Below are positions 1 through 8,989 of a stretch of 53,984 nucleotides of DNA, one piece after another. Numbering within the stretch: position 1 is the first letter of the stretch; the number at the start of each line of letters is the position of its first letter. Both the position numbers and the translations under genes were made by a program. The DNA is from Gnetum montanum (Eukaryota; Streptophyta; Gnetopsida; Gnetales; Gnetaceae). The notes beneath the pieces are model-generated. The model had not been told where the DNA came from, ran no database searches, and saw only the letters and a list, made by a program, of their open reading frames with translations. The stretch lies in assembly GCA_015680685.1 (NCBI GenBank), contig MNCI01004202.1:203968-257951 (forward strand). Reading direction: 5' to 3'.

Positions 1-85
1 GCCAATGGATTTACACCGAAGCAAGGTATTAATTACATAATGATTCATTTACCCTTGCTAATATATGATTGTGTTGTGTGTGCAG

Positions 86-319
86 ATGGCAATCATACAA
101 CAATGAATTGGATCTAGAGCTGAAGCAAAACACTTGGAATGGAGCAGCGCTGAAGCAGCTATGCAAGGAGCAAGATCGATGGCGCGCTTATGGATGGACA
201 ACGAAAGCGCAATCTCGGTGTTGGCAGAAGCAACACTTCTTTCTATCTCTCTCTTTCTCTCAAGTTACCAACAAAGGCCTGATGTCATTGTAATAAGGTG
301 TTCACCCTTGTTGTCATGA
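86..319 (+). pseudogene. Short terminal exon-like ORF of E1
   Basis: The ATG at 86 follows a TGTGTTGTGTGTGCAG tract that looks like a plant 3' splice site. The frame reads MAIIQQ, then one TGA at 104-106, then stays open to a stop at 317-319 and includes a hydrophobic run (SVLAEATLLSISLFL). A related stretch lies in the same place in element R (about 43190-43380, minus), with recognisably similar codons and the shared string TTGTCATGAACACC just after it. E1 and R therefore carry a short 3' module where L, B and M carry ORF3. I recognise no domain. It could be the C-terminal part of a spliced env-like product or noncoding. Confidence 0.3.
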
Positions 320-444
320 ACACCAGTTTTGTCAAGTCTTGTAATAATGATCTGTTCACATGTCATTCCATTAGTTCCATTCCCCTCAATAATCCCATAC
401 CTACCTGATATTATTGTAAATAACTCGAGGAAGAGTTTTCATTC

Positions 445-457
445 AGTCATGGGGGTA
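445..457 (+). other. Polypurine tract of E1
   Basis: AGTCATGGGGGTA lies directly against the LTR start TGATGAGACG. It primes plus-strand DNA synthesis in reverse transcription. The same sequence type precedes the 3' LTRs of M, R, B and the fragment at 36146. Confidence 0.85.
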
Positions 458-478
458 TGATGAGACGTGAATTGCACA

Positions 479-580
479 GGCCACGATATCGCATCCCCTG
501 CGATATCGCGTACGCGATACCACGTCGTTCCCTGCGATATCGCGTACACGATATCGTGGTCCACCACCAAATCTATAAAT
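479..580 (+). promoter_or_regulatory. U3 palindrome array plus TATA box of E1 LTR
   Basis: Several copies of GCGATATCGCGTAC and its complement lie back to back just upstream of CTATAAATAAGAGG. Each copy is itself palindromic (GATATC; CGCGTACGCG). The placement immediately upstream of TATA is what one expects of a Pol II enhancer or operator. Related arrays sit at the same place in the LTRs at 36146, 42163 and 51393. Confidence 0.65.
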
Positions 581-748
581 AAGAGGCGGCACTCCCCTCA
601 TTTCACATCATAGGCATAAAGTAATGAAACTCTGGCAGATTGATCACCTCAGAGATAGAATATTTTCCATGTGCCCATAGTAGGAGTCCCCCAAGTGAAC
701 GGTTCTTTATTCGAGCAACTTTGTACCTGAATGCAAGTTGTGTACGGC

Positions 749-754
749 AATAAA
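749..754 (+). promoter_or_regulatory. Polyadenylation signal in E1 LTR
   Basis: AATAAA within GGCAATAAAGATGAG. The string CAATAAAGA recurs at the matching place in the other LTRs (for example 36450-36460), so it probably marks the end of the R region. Confidence 0.6.
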
Positions 755-1423
755 GATGAGCTTTGTGGATAAACCTTGTAGTGAATGGATAGGTTTAATT
801 AATGTTATTTATTGCTTTCCTAGTAACGCGGCATGAGTACGACTTGGTTACGAGCATTGACGAACGTGCACGGCTAGCCAAGGAATCGGCTACTCATCGC
901 GATTAGTTTCTCTCACCCTTGCCTCCTAGAACGTGGGACAAGTACGACTTGATTACAAGCATCTACGGATGTGTACGACTAGTCAAGGAATCGGCTGCTT
1001 GTCACGCTTAGGTTAGTTAAGTGCCTCAGTACGACCGCTTCGAGCACATGCGTTACGTGTGGTAATCCCAGTAACGATTAGCGTTTGGTAGCCACAGTTG
1101 CACAGTTCAGGGTGTGTACGACAAGTGGGAACGGATGCTGACGCTAGGACTTAGTGTTGTAGTTAGAGTTAGTTTTAGTTTCTCAACCCTTCACTGTTTA
1201 GCATAGGAGATAAACCGTAAAATACCAAAAAAATCATATACCTCGGACTTACTTAACCATACACCGTGACAACAACAAGTAAGTCTGGGAAGACAACAAA
1301 CGATTAACCCCAAGTGTTCCATGTGGCGTTTAGGCATTTAGTCTGTGGAGTTTGACCGGATCGCGCGTGCTACTCTCATTTCGTATGGTTGAGTGTAGGG
1401 GTACCCCGCTACTCATCAAAAAG

Positions 1424-3158
1424 CTTCATCCCTAGTGAGTTCATGGTTGAGGACAGCTGGATAAGCAAGTTGGACCCTTAGTTGGTCAACTTCCATAGCT
1501 AAGCATTGATAATCTGCCTAGGCTACTTCAAGTTGCCCCTCCAAGATGAGGCACTTGCCCCTTGTTGAGAGCAGCTCTGACTAAGTGGCAGTGATGTTGT
1601 CTGGAAGATCAAAAACATTTGGAAGCAGTTGCCCAATTCCCACTAGTTGGTCCAACATTTCTTCATGTTGGGCTACATTGATTCTACTAAATTGAGTTCC
1701 TGCAAACATCTATACATCTCCAAGTTCATGTACATCTGGTACAGGCACCATAGGTGCATTAAGAGCCATAGTGATTGTATCAGCAACCACTTCTACTGCA
1801 ACCTCTTGTCCCTGGTGTTGCATTACCAAGACAGTCGCCCCCTCTCCATCCTCCAAGTACACAGAGAAAGTAGTGGAATTTCCTGAAATTTCATGAAATA
1901 GTTGTTGGGTGGACACCGTTACTTTTCAAACACTGGGATCCATTCTTGTAGGCACTTGTGTTCATGCAGTAGAAAAAATTAGCCCTACTCTCTCTAGTAG
2001 ACTTACAAATCGAGCCACTTATTCAAGATGGCTCATTGTAGGGAGGTACACCAAAGGGCCTTCTCCACCACCAGTTCCTACTAATTACTCTTGCTAGCTC
2101 AAGAGCAATTTTCGAATCTTGCGTATGTGTTCTACGATCGTTTGCGAGCCCAACCTTGTTGTTTATGCCAATGGTGGAGGTGGTTGCTACTCTTTCCTTA
2201 TCTATGTCATGGCATGAGTCTTTTCCTTCATCATTTCACTCCTTGAGGCAATTCGGGCATGATGAAGTGCATCATTAGCATAGCGTGCTATCCTTGCCCA
2301 TTTACACAACTTCCTAATTAGGTAGGGAAAGGGTAGAGCTCACCTTCCATGTTTTTTTTTAGCAAATATTTTTTCAATTTCAAGGAATAGTAATTGTGGA
2401 AGGTTAATGGGAAACTTCCCACTTAGAGCAACACATGCACAAGTAGAGAAGGCAGTGATCTTGCTGGGTCTTACCATTGGATTCAAGCGGTAAGAAACAA
2501 TTTTTAAGTAGACTCTCTCTACGGTGATTAGTGTGTCAAACTCCTTACATTCTACCCCATAGCACCATCTAATCCACTCCCCTTTCACCTCAAGATCTAC
2601 TTGTTTTGGAATCTCTACCACATTAGGTCTAGTCTCAGGCAACCTAAGAGCTTACATGATTACTTCTACAAAGTAAGATACATAAATGTCCTTGATTCTT
2701 ACTCTGGACCCTGGTTTTTGATTCATCCAGAAGAGATAAGTTTCTCCTAGGTACCATTCACCACTAGAGGTGATGATTGGCCACATAGGAGAATTTTTTA
2801 GTTTAGTTTTGACTTCTTCTGGTGCATTTTCTAAAAATGGTCTGAAGTTTAACTCCTGAAGGACCATTCGTTGCAGCTCCCTCAGCTTAATAGCATCAAT
2901 ACAAGCTTGGGTTCGGGTGACCTCAAGCTGTGGCGCTACCACTGGAGTCTCATCCCTTTGTGATTATTTTCCAGGGACATCCTCTTCAAGAATCTAATGA
3001 ACAGATTCCATGTCAAGTCCTTCACAAAGAGGGCTAGTTGCATGTGAGCCTTCTTCATGCTCTTGAGGTCATGTGGCCTATCCTCTTCCCATTATAGGTC
3101 GCTTGTCCCTTAGTTGGGACAGTCCTTCTCCCCTTGGATGCCTTGGTTTAGGTGCCAT
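1424..3158 (-). pseudogene. ORF3 (env-position gene) of element L, C-terminus cut by E1
   Basis: The start codon at 3158 opens with MAPKPRHPRGEG, matching MAPK starts at 32807, 33180 and 25610. The N-terminal globular block is at about 2340-2945, with ELNFRPFLENAPEEV, NSPMWPI and GEWYLGETYLFW. Downstream, at about 1700-1900, is a second conserved block (SVYLEDGEGATVLVMQHQG). The N block resembles what Pfam calls a putative plant transposon protein domain found in plant gypsy ORFs; that assignment is from memory of the pattern and not searched. Function unknown; the position suggests an env-like gene. Several stops and a frameshift break it, and E1 removed the coiled-coil and C-terminal parts. 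Confidence 0.7.
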
Positions 3159-3171
3159 CTACAGTCACATC
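3159..3171 (-). promoter_or_regulatory. Conserved 3' splice-site-like sequence before ORF3 of L
   Basis: On the minus strand TATGATGTGACTGTAG runs straight into ATGGCACC. The same TGTGAYTGTAG|ATGGC arrangement precedes ORF3 at 33180 (plus strand) and, as TGTGATTATAG|ATGGC, at 25610. It would place ORF3 at the first codon of a downstream exon. Confidence 0.5.
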
Positions 3172-3414
3172 ATAACCATGAATTAAAATGTATATAAGTT
3201 GCTTAAAATGGTAATACTACACCTTCTCATTTTGGCCGAGCTATGACATTGACACGTGCATCTTGTTAAGTTCCCCGAAGTGTAGTTGAGGGGTTAGAAA
3301 AAATAATAAAACATAATGAGTTTCAATTTATAGTTTTTTTGTTGTTTTTGTTTTTTCTTGTCTAACCCCTAAGAGGTGTTAAGTCTTTGATAATTATAAT
3401 AATTATAGACCTCA

Positions 3415-3437
3415 CCCCCCCCCCCCCCCCCCCCCCC
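3415..3437 (+). repeat. Poly-C tract (23 C)
   Basis: An uninterrupted run of 23 C in otherwise AT-rich DNA. On the transcribed minus strand of L it is poly-G. Its exact length is likely to be unreliable in the assembly. Confidence 0.95.
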
Positions 3438-3599
3438 AACGATGTAAAGCATACCTCCGGTAGTAAAAGGGTGAAAGAATGGTTGGATTAGGACACATGG
3501 TAGAAATGGTATGTGCACAATAAGAATACTTGACAGAGAAAAATGGAAAAAATCCCCTTGCTTTATGAACAAATGGATAATTTTCAAAGGCACAACATG

Positions 3600-3715
3600 G
3601 GTATATATAGTATTTTTATCATGCATCACGGGGCCATGTAAACAAGGTTGTGTAAATGCAGGGGGATGCGTATACGGGGCCTAGTTGATGTAGTTATTCA
3701 GCTTAGTTGACCTGC
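3600..3715 (-). promoter_or_regulatory. LTR U3-like promoter segment inside element L, upstream of ORF3
   Basis: Read on the minus strand, this has AACTAGGCCCCGTATACGC, then CATGGCCCCGTGATGC, then a TATA box (CTATATATACCC). The same order (repeated GGCCCCGTATACG motifs, CpG-rich gap, CTATAAATA) forms the U3/core promoter of element M's LTRs (24860-24990). It lies about 450 bases upstream of the ORF3 ATG. It may be an internal promoter, or a leftover from a decayed nested LTR. Confidence 0.4.
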
Positions 3716-3962
3716 ATTGATTAATGAAGTACGAGCCCAAATCTTTGGATTAAAACACAAAGTTGGGGTGATTTAAGAACTTAGAGACTACAGAACCATC
3801 CGATAGAAAGAGGAAGAAAGATTATCATCAAAAGAAGAGTCGAAGATAGGAGAATGTCATAAGATGAAACTTTGCAAGTGAAGATCCATGCAATGGGTAG
3901 AATGGAGATGATTGACCAATTATACCAAAGGGGAAGGAGATTAACAATCGAGACCAAAGGAT

Positions 3963-3987
3963 ATGCAAGTGGGTCCTCCCCATAGCA
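3963..3987 (-). promoter_or_regulatory. Conserved purine-rich segment after pol (candidate internal polypurine tract), element L
   Basis: Minus strand GCTATGGGGAGGACCCACTT. The same segment, with TTTGGGGAGGACCC, occurs in M (25891-25915) and R (43736-43760) between pol/gag and the 3' module. It is much better kept than its surroundings. Confidence 0.5.
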
Positions 3988-5639
3988 AGCATTAGCCTTA
4001 GTTTCCCTTACACATCATTAACATAGGAGTCCATGGGCCCCATAGTTAACTAATGGTTACCACAAGTTAATACTCACACCATGAGAATCAACCGAAGAAT
4101 TTATGAGTTCAAGCAAGGCATGATAGATGTTCAAAACATAAAACTAGCAGTTATGTGAGTCATGGGAAGTAATTGATGAAGAGAAAGGAGTGTGAAATGG
4201 AATTCCTAATGTTTGTTACATGAAATCCCTTGTGAAGTGTGTGATTAAGTGACTTAGTAGGAGCCATCCTCAATTCAGACCCAAAACCAACCATGCTCAG
4301 TGACATCGCAGCAACATTCAAAGACTTAGTCCATCCCCTTAAGGCATAAGAATGCTCCCACAACAACTACCATTCCAACACGAGTGAGATAGAGGAAGTG
4401 AAAAAGGGCCATAGTTAGAGGGGACAAAAGAAGTCCCATAAAAAGTGCTTGTAGCTCGTTAGAGGTGATCTAATGGGTGTGCTTTGAATTCCCATGTTTT
4501 TTTTTATGGGAACCACACCATGTAAAGACCCATGCATTTTTTCATGCATTTGGTCCAAGGGGTGTGCTTTGAATCCTCATTTTTGTTTTTTTTTCTTTTG
4601 AATGATGAGGACCACACCGTGCAAGGACAAATTGCAAATGAACTTCTTGTTATGGGAGGATATTAGAGTGGTAAGAATTCCATGAGGACACTCTCACAGA
4701 CAAGGGAATAGAAAATTATGCAGAATGTTGTATTCCCCTTGAAGTCACACCCTGCTCAAACCATTGGGTCCTCCTCAAGTTCAGAAACTACAAAAGTCAC
4801 AAATTAATTAAAGTTATTTTTAATGGAAAAGGGATTGCATGTTTCCAAAATAAGGAAAACCATGGAGTGGGTGGATGGGTGGATGACATGGACTCACTGC
4901 TTGTTAAATGAAATGAAAGTATAACATGACTTCCTGGAATAGAAATGCTAAGGCAAGAACTAGATATAATAGGTAGACCATAATATGCACCATCGTAAAG
5001 AGGAACAACCACACTAGGACATCCTGTGACAATAAGAAATCTTATTAATGAGAAGTGGAAAACAACTCAAAGATAAGTACATATATACATATATAAATAA
5101 ATAAATAAAAAGTAAGTAAGAATGGTCAAATGTATGAATGATGTTGTAAAACAAAAACTTTCAAAAAGAACTAAGGAGCCAATAGAGGTTGTCAGCATGG
5201 GTGATGATCTCCCCCATGACAAAGCTGAGAGGAGGAGACCCAGAAAATGGAACAAGGTTGACTTTGTGATGAGAGGGTAGTGACAATGGTTCAGTGGAGT
5301 TCATGGAATGGTTTTAATTGTTGACTATTGACTAACTATCTTTTGATGAGATCCTCAGGTTTGTGTATAAGTAGGACCCCACACGAAAAGGTTTCGAAAA
5401 CAATATAAGGTCCCTCTCACAATATAAGGTTTCGATAAAAATATAAGGGACCTATCATGACGATTTTTACTATATGCCTTGTGTATTTCATTTGATGATT
5501 GGGCTACTAGTCAGTTCTCATCTAGCACATTCAAGTTGATGAGTCATTCTCATTGTGCTAGTGATAGGTCAAGACCCAAGTCACTGGTGGTAGATAGTGT
5601 TTGGAGTTCTTCCTGAATTGATAGTTTTAGTAATTTCCC

Positions 5640-6420
5640 ATACACTAACTCATAAGAAGAGTAGCCTATAGGAAGTTTTCATGTTGAGAAATAGGCCCAA
5701 AGGGTGTCTTTAAGTTTTGTGCTCCAATCCCTCCTATATTTGCTAACAATCCTAGTTAGGATGTTTGTAATTTCCCTATTTGTAACTTCGGCTTTCCCAT
5801 TGGCTTGGGGGTGATAGGGTGTTGTAAATTTATGTTCGACCCCTAAGTGCTGCATGAGTTTACAAAAAGTATTACCCGTGAAGTAAGTGTCATTATTCAA
5901 AATGAGTGCACGTCGCACCCCAAACCTATTCATGATTTGCTATTTGACAAACCGTACAGCTATGGTTGAGGAATAGTCAGTGATGGCTACCGCCTCTACC
6001 CACTTGGTACAGTAGTCCACTACAATGATGATATATGCCTTCCCATTGGACATGGGTGTGATAGGGCCCATGAAGTCGATGCCCCAAATATTGAGGGGTT
6101 CTAGTGGCTAGATCCACTATTGAGGTCCCTCCATTCATGTTGTCATCCCACCATCTCTCTAACATCGTTCACAAGAGCGAACAAACCATTGAACATATCT
6201 AAAGAGTGTAGGCCAGTAATATCCTGCAAGAAGGATTTTAATGGCCATGCATCATCCAGCATAGTGGCCCCCATAAGGGCCCTCATGAGCATCTTGAAGG
6301 ATGTGTAGTTTATCCTCATCATGGATGCACCATCAAACCAAGCCATCTACACACACCTTGTAAAGGTGTCCATTGATTTCCATGAAGTGCTTGGCCTTAT
6401 GAAGAAATTGTTTCTTCTTT
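5640..6420 (-). pseudogene. Integrase, element L
   Basis: The readable C-terminal half of the catalytic core is at 5679-5933: RALILNNDTYF, then TPYHPQANGKAEVTN. In an active enzyme the first motif is SDNGTHF, so the second catalytic Asp is Asn here; the Glu of the DDE triad is kept in AEVTN. Upstream frames to about 6350 hold the HHCC zinc-binding and first-Asp region, shifted and stop-broken. The part after the core (WAYFST) ends at a stop. The enzyme would insert the cDNA into the chromosome; this copy cannot. R carries a longer uninterrupted version at 45652-46302 that aligns throughout. Confidence 0.85.
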
Positions 6421-7000
6421 TGATGATCCCACTCCTTTGGAAATTCTTCTATTAAGAGATAAGTAAGGATGTCGCTAAACCAAGTTGATTCTATGGGTGT
6501 TTCCTTGGTGATTACTCTAGCAAAGAGGAGTTCATCTGAAAATTGGTTGGAGAGTTGCTCCTCCTCCTCTGTGTTGTCCCATCATAATCGAGATAAGTTA
6601 TCAGCAACCACATTCTTAGTTTCCTTTTTGTCCACCATAGTAAGGTCAAATTCCTGAAGAATCACAAGCCACCATATGATATGGGAACTTATCATTGGTT
6701 TGTTCATAAGGAACCAGATGGCACTGTGATCAGTATGTACAAACACCTTGTATCTGAGCACATAGTGTCAAAAATTTTCCTAGGTAAACACCACCACCAT
6801 CAATTCCTTTTTGGTGGTGGTGTAATTGAGCTAAGCACCCACAATGCTTCGACTTGCACAGTGGATGTAATATCGATGTCGCTAGTCATCCAACTATGTG
6901 AGCATGACTCCCAATGCATAATTAGATGCATCTGTCATGATGTGAAATGGTCTGGACCAGTCGAGTGCCTGTAGAATTGGAGTCTCTACAAGTTTCCGTT
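6421..7000 (-). pseudogene. RNase H and RH-IN linker, element L
   Basis: In broken minus-strand frames one reads FHIMTDASNYALGVML (about 6900-6955), the classic Ty3/gypsy RNase H opening with its catalytic Asp. Downstream come KELMVVVF and VFVHTDHSA-type strings with the second Asp, then a linker with VVADNLSRL. RNase H removes the RNA strand during cDNA synthesis. Stops at TAG and TGA break it throughout. Confidence 0.75.
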
Positions 7001-7905
7001 TTAGTGTTTGGAATGCAGACATTCCCTAGTCCAGACAAATGAAGCATCCTTCTTTGTTACTTCCACCAATAGCTTGGCAATCTTCAAGAAATTCTTGATG
7101 AAGCATCGGTAATAACTAGTGTGTCCAAGGAATGACCAAACATCTTTTACAGTGCTTGCTTGATCAGTGATTCCTTGGATGATTCTAATTTTTTCAGGGT
7201 GTACACCAATCATTGCTTATAAAATTCGATGCCCCAGAACAATGCCCTCTTGGACCATCAAGTGACTCTTTTGCCAGTTGAGCCGTAAATTTGTTTCCAC
7301 ACATCTTTTTAAAACTTGCTCAAGGTGGTCCAAGGCTTTTTCAAACTTTGCTCCATAGGTAGAGAAGTCATCCATGAAAATTTCTACCCCATTACCAATT
7401 TTTTGCTGAAAGATGCTGAGGATGAGGCATGGGAATGTTGCAGGCGCATTGCATAGGCCAAAGGGCATCTTCTTATATGAAAAAGACCCCTAGGAACTTG
7501 TAATGTTGTCTTGGACTAATCCTCGAGTGTGATCTATATTTGGTTATAGCCACTATAACCATCCAAAAAGCTATAGTATCAATTCCCCAAAACAGTATCC
7601 AACACTTGATCCACAAATGAAAGTGAAAAGTGGTCCTTAAAGGTTTCCATATTTAGTAGTCAGAAATCTATATAGAATCTCCATATGGCATGCTTCTTTG
7701 GCACTACAATGAGTGGGCTAACCCATTCACTTTCCACAATGAAATAGATGAATCCTACTTTTAGAAATTGTTCAATTTCATCCTTGATAATCTACTTCAG
7801 TTTAGGGTTCAATCGTCTTTGCGACTATCATCGTGGCTTCATGGAGGGGTCGATATAGATCCGATGTTGGCATACCCTAGGGTCAACTCCTGCTAGTTTA
7901 GGATA
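7001..7905 (-). pseudogene. Reverse transcriptase, element L
   Basis: The order of motifs on the minus strand is: LNPKLKQIIKDEIEQFLKVG (RT entry), SEWVSPL, then FGLCNAPATF and EIFMDDFSTYG (the YVDD-type active site, about 7355-7390), NLRLNWQKSHLM and VLGHRIL, and after a stop the thumb/connection part SFLGHTSYYRCFIKNF. This is a complete Ty3/gypsy RT layout, split into at least three frames. The active-site Asp pair is kept, but stops and frameshifts make it non-functional. Confidence 0.88.
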
Positions 7906-8559
7906 TGACCATGTGAAAGTAGCCACCCATTTATTCACCATCTTTAGCAATCTCTTCTTTTGTTCAGGAGAAAGAGTGGCATTGATGATTATCAGTTTGC
8001 CGTTCTACAAGAATGCATACTCTAGATTGGCCTGTAATGGTTTTAGTTCTAGGAGCTCTTGTCTAAAGCTTTCAGGGATCTATAGCTTTCCCCAATCATC
8101 ATTGTCATCAACAGTAGAGACTTGTTGATGGACCTTTTCTAGTTCATCCATTCTTTCCATATAGGCACATACAAGGCCCTCAAATGATTCCATGCATAGA
8201 GTGCTACTATCAAGATCAATGGTTAGCCACTATGTGCCTTCTTGATTAGTGGCTACTACTTATAGACATTGCTAAACTTGGGCTTCTTTAGCACACTGAT
8301 CGCATGCTTGAATGGATGCCTGCTTAACAGACCAAAGTTGCTACACATAGTTGCACCCGGAGTCATTGTACATGATGCATGGGACATGCTTCTTCTCAAT
8401 CTTTCTGAAAGGATTTTCTTTTAAAATTTCAATGAAAATAGCTCAGAGTCCCAATCGTGCATCCACCATGCTAAGCCAGGCTCTTCCCATTATGATCAAA
8501 AAATTCCCCTTACAGTTATCAACCTGAATGACCAGGAAGTTAACAAGATAGGATCACCC

Positions 8560-8930
8560 ACAAACGATGGTCATGATATCTTCTACTAATCCTAAGGGAA
8601 AAGTTATGGATTGGTCTACCAACTTGAGCTGAATGTTGCTTTTCTTCATTGGGGGTAGGTTCCAAGTCTTGTACATATCATGTGAAATCAAATTTTAATG
8701 CTTGACCCAGAATCCAAGAGAGCTTTGCATGGCTCGTTTCCTACCACTTGAAGGTATATGAAGGGACCCCTCGAATCAATCAATTTCTGAGGAATATGAC
8801 CTACCTTTATCCAGTCCATTATAGCATGTGTTAGCATGATGGTTTGTACTTTGACGGGTGTTTGGCTTGAAGGTTGCTCAAATGGTTGAACGGTGGAGGC
8901 AATTGGAGGTTCAGAGGTACTAGCCATAGG
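8560..8930 (-). pseudogene. Aspartic protease, element L
   Basis: The frame at 8688-8927 reads CKALLDSGSSIKI, the DSG active-site signature of retroviral-type proteases, followed after a stop by the part equivalent to R's ISHEMY. Upstream is a low-complexity linker and a conserved block (QTIMLTHAIMDWIKVG). The protease would cut the gag-pol polyprotein. Between it and the RT (7905-8560) is a divergent linker with readable matches to R but no recognised domain. Confidence 0.8.
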
Positions 8931-8989
8931 TGAATGTGAAGGTATGTTTGGGATATTGGACCGAAAAAAAGGGTGTTTCCATGGTTTTG

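Larger units (their letters stand above)
1..1418 (+). mobile_element. E1: 3' end of a Ty3/gypsy LTR retrotransposon, inserted into element L
   Basis: The right end of a plus-strand LTR retrotransposon: internal sequence to 457, a polypurine tract, then a full LTR that begins TGATGAGACG and ends ACTCATCA. The body and 5' LTR lie left of the window. The base after the LTR starts AAAAG (1419-1423), the presumed right copy of the target duplication; the left copy is outside. The sequence beyond is ORF3 of minus-strand element L, so E1 landed inside L and is younger. Its LTR keeps far more CpG than the LTRs of L or B, which also suggests youth. A close relative in opposite orientation begins at 53467. 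Confidence 0.85.
458..1418 (+). repeat. 3' LTR of E1
   Basis: A 961 bp LTR with TG...CA ends. U3 holds a GATATC palindrome array (479-562) and a TATA box (TATAAAT, 574-580). The R/U5 part has a polyadenylation signal (AATAAA, 749-754). The final 40 bases, with GTGTAGGGGTACC, are nearly invariant in every LTR of the window. About 94% identical by eye to the reverse complement of 53467-53984, with mostly transition differences. Confidence 0.9.
3172..5600 (-). other. Spacer between integrase and ORF3 of element L
   Basis: Noncoding apart from chance ORFs. It matches the spacer of R (about 43400-45250) in blocks, including GGGTGTGCTTTGAATCC beside T-rich runs and CCACACC(A/G)TGCAAGGAC, so it is an old, conserved element part and not random insertion. 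It contains a 23-base poly-C run, an LTR-like promoter stretch and a conserved purine-rich segment, listed separately. Confidence 0.6.

Noticed and set aside
3369-3629. ORF encoding a glycine run (poly-C on the plus strand)
   Set aside because: The glycine stretch is just the 23-C homopolymer; the rest is noncoding spacer and LTR-like promoter.
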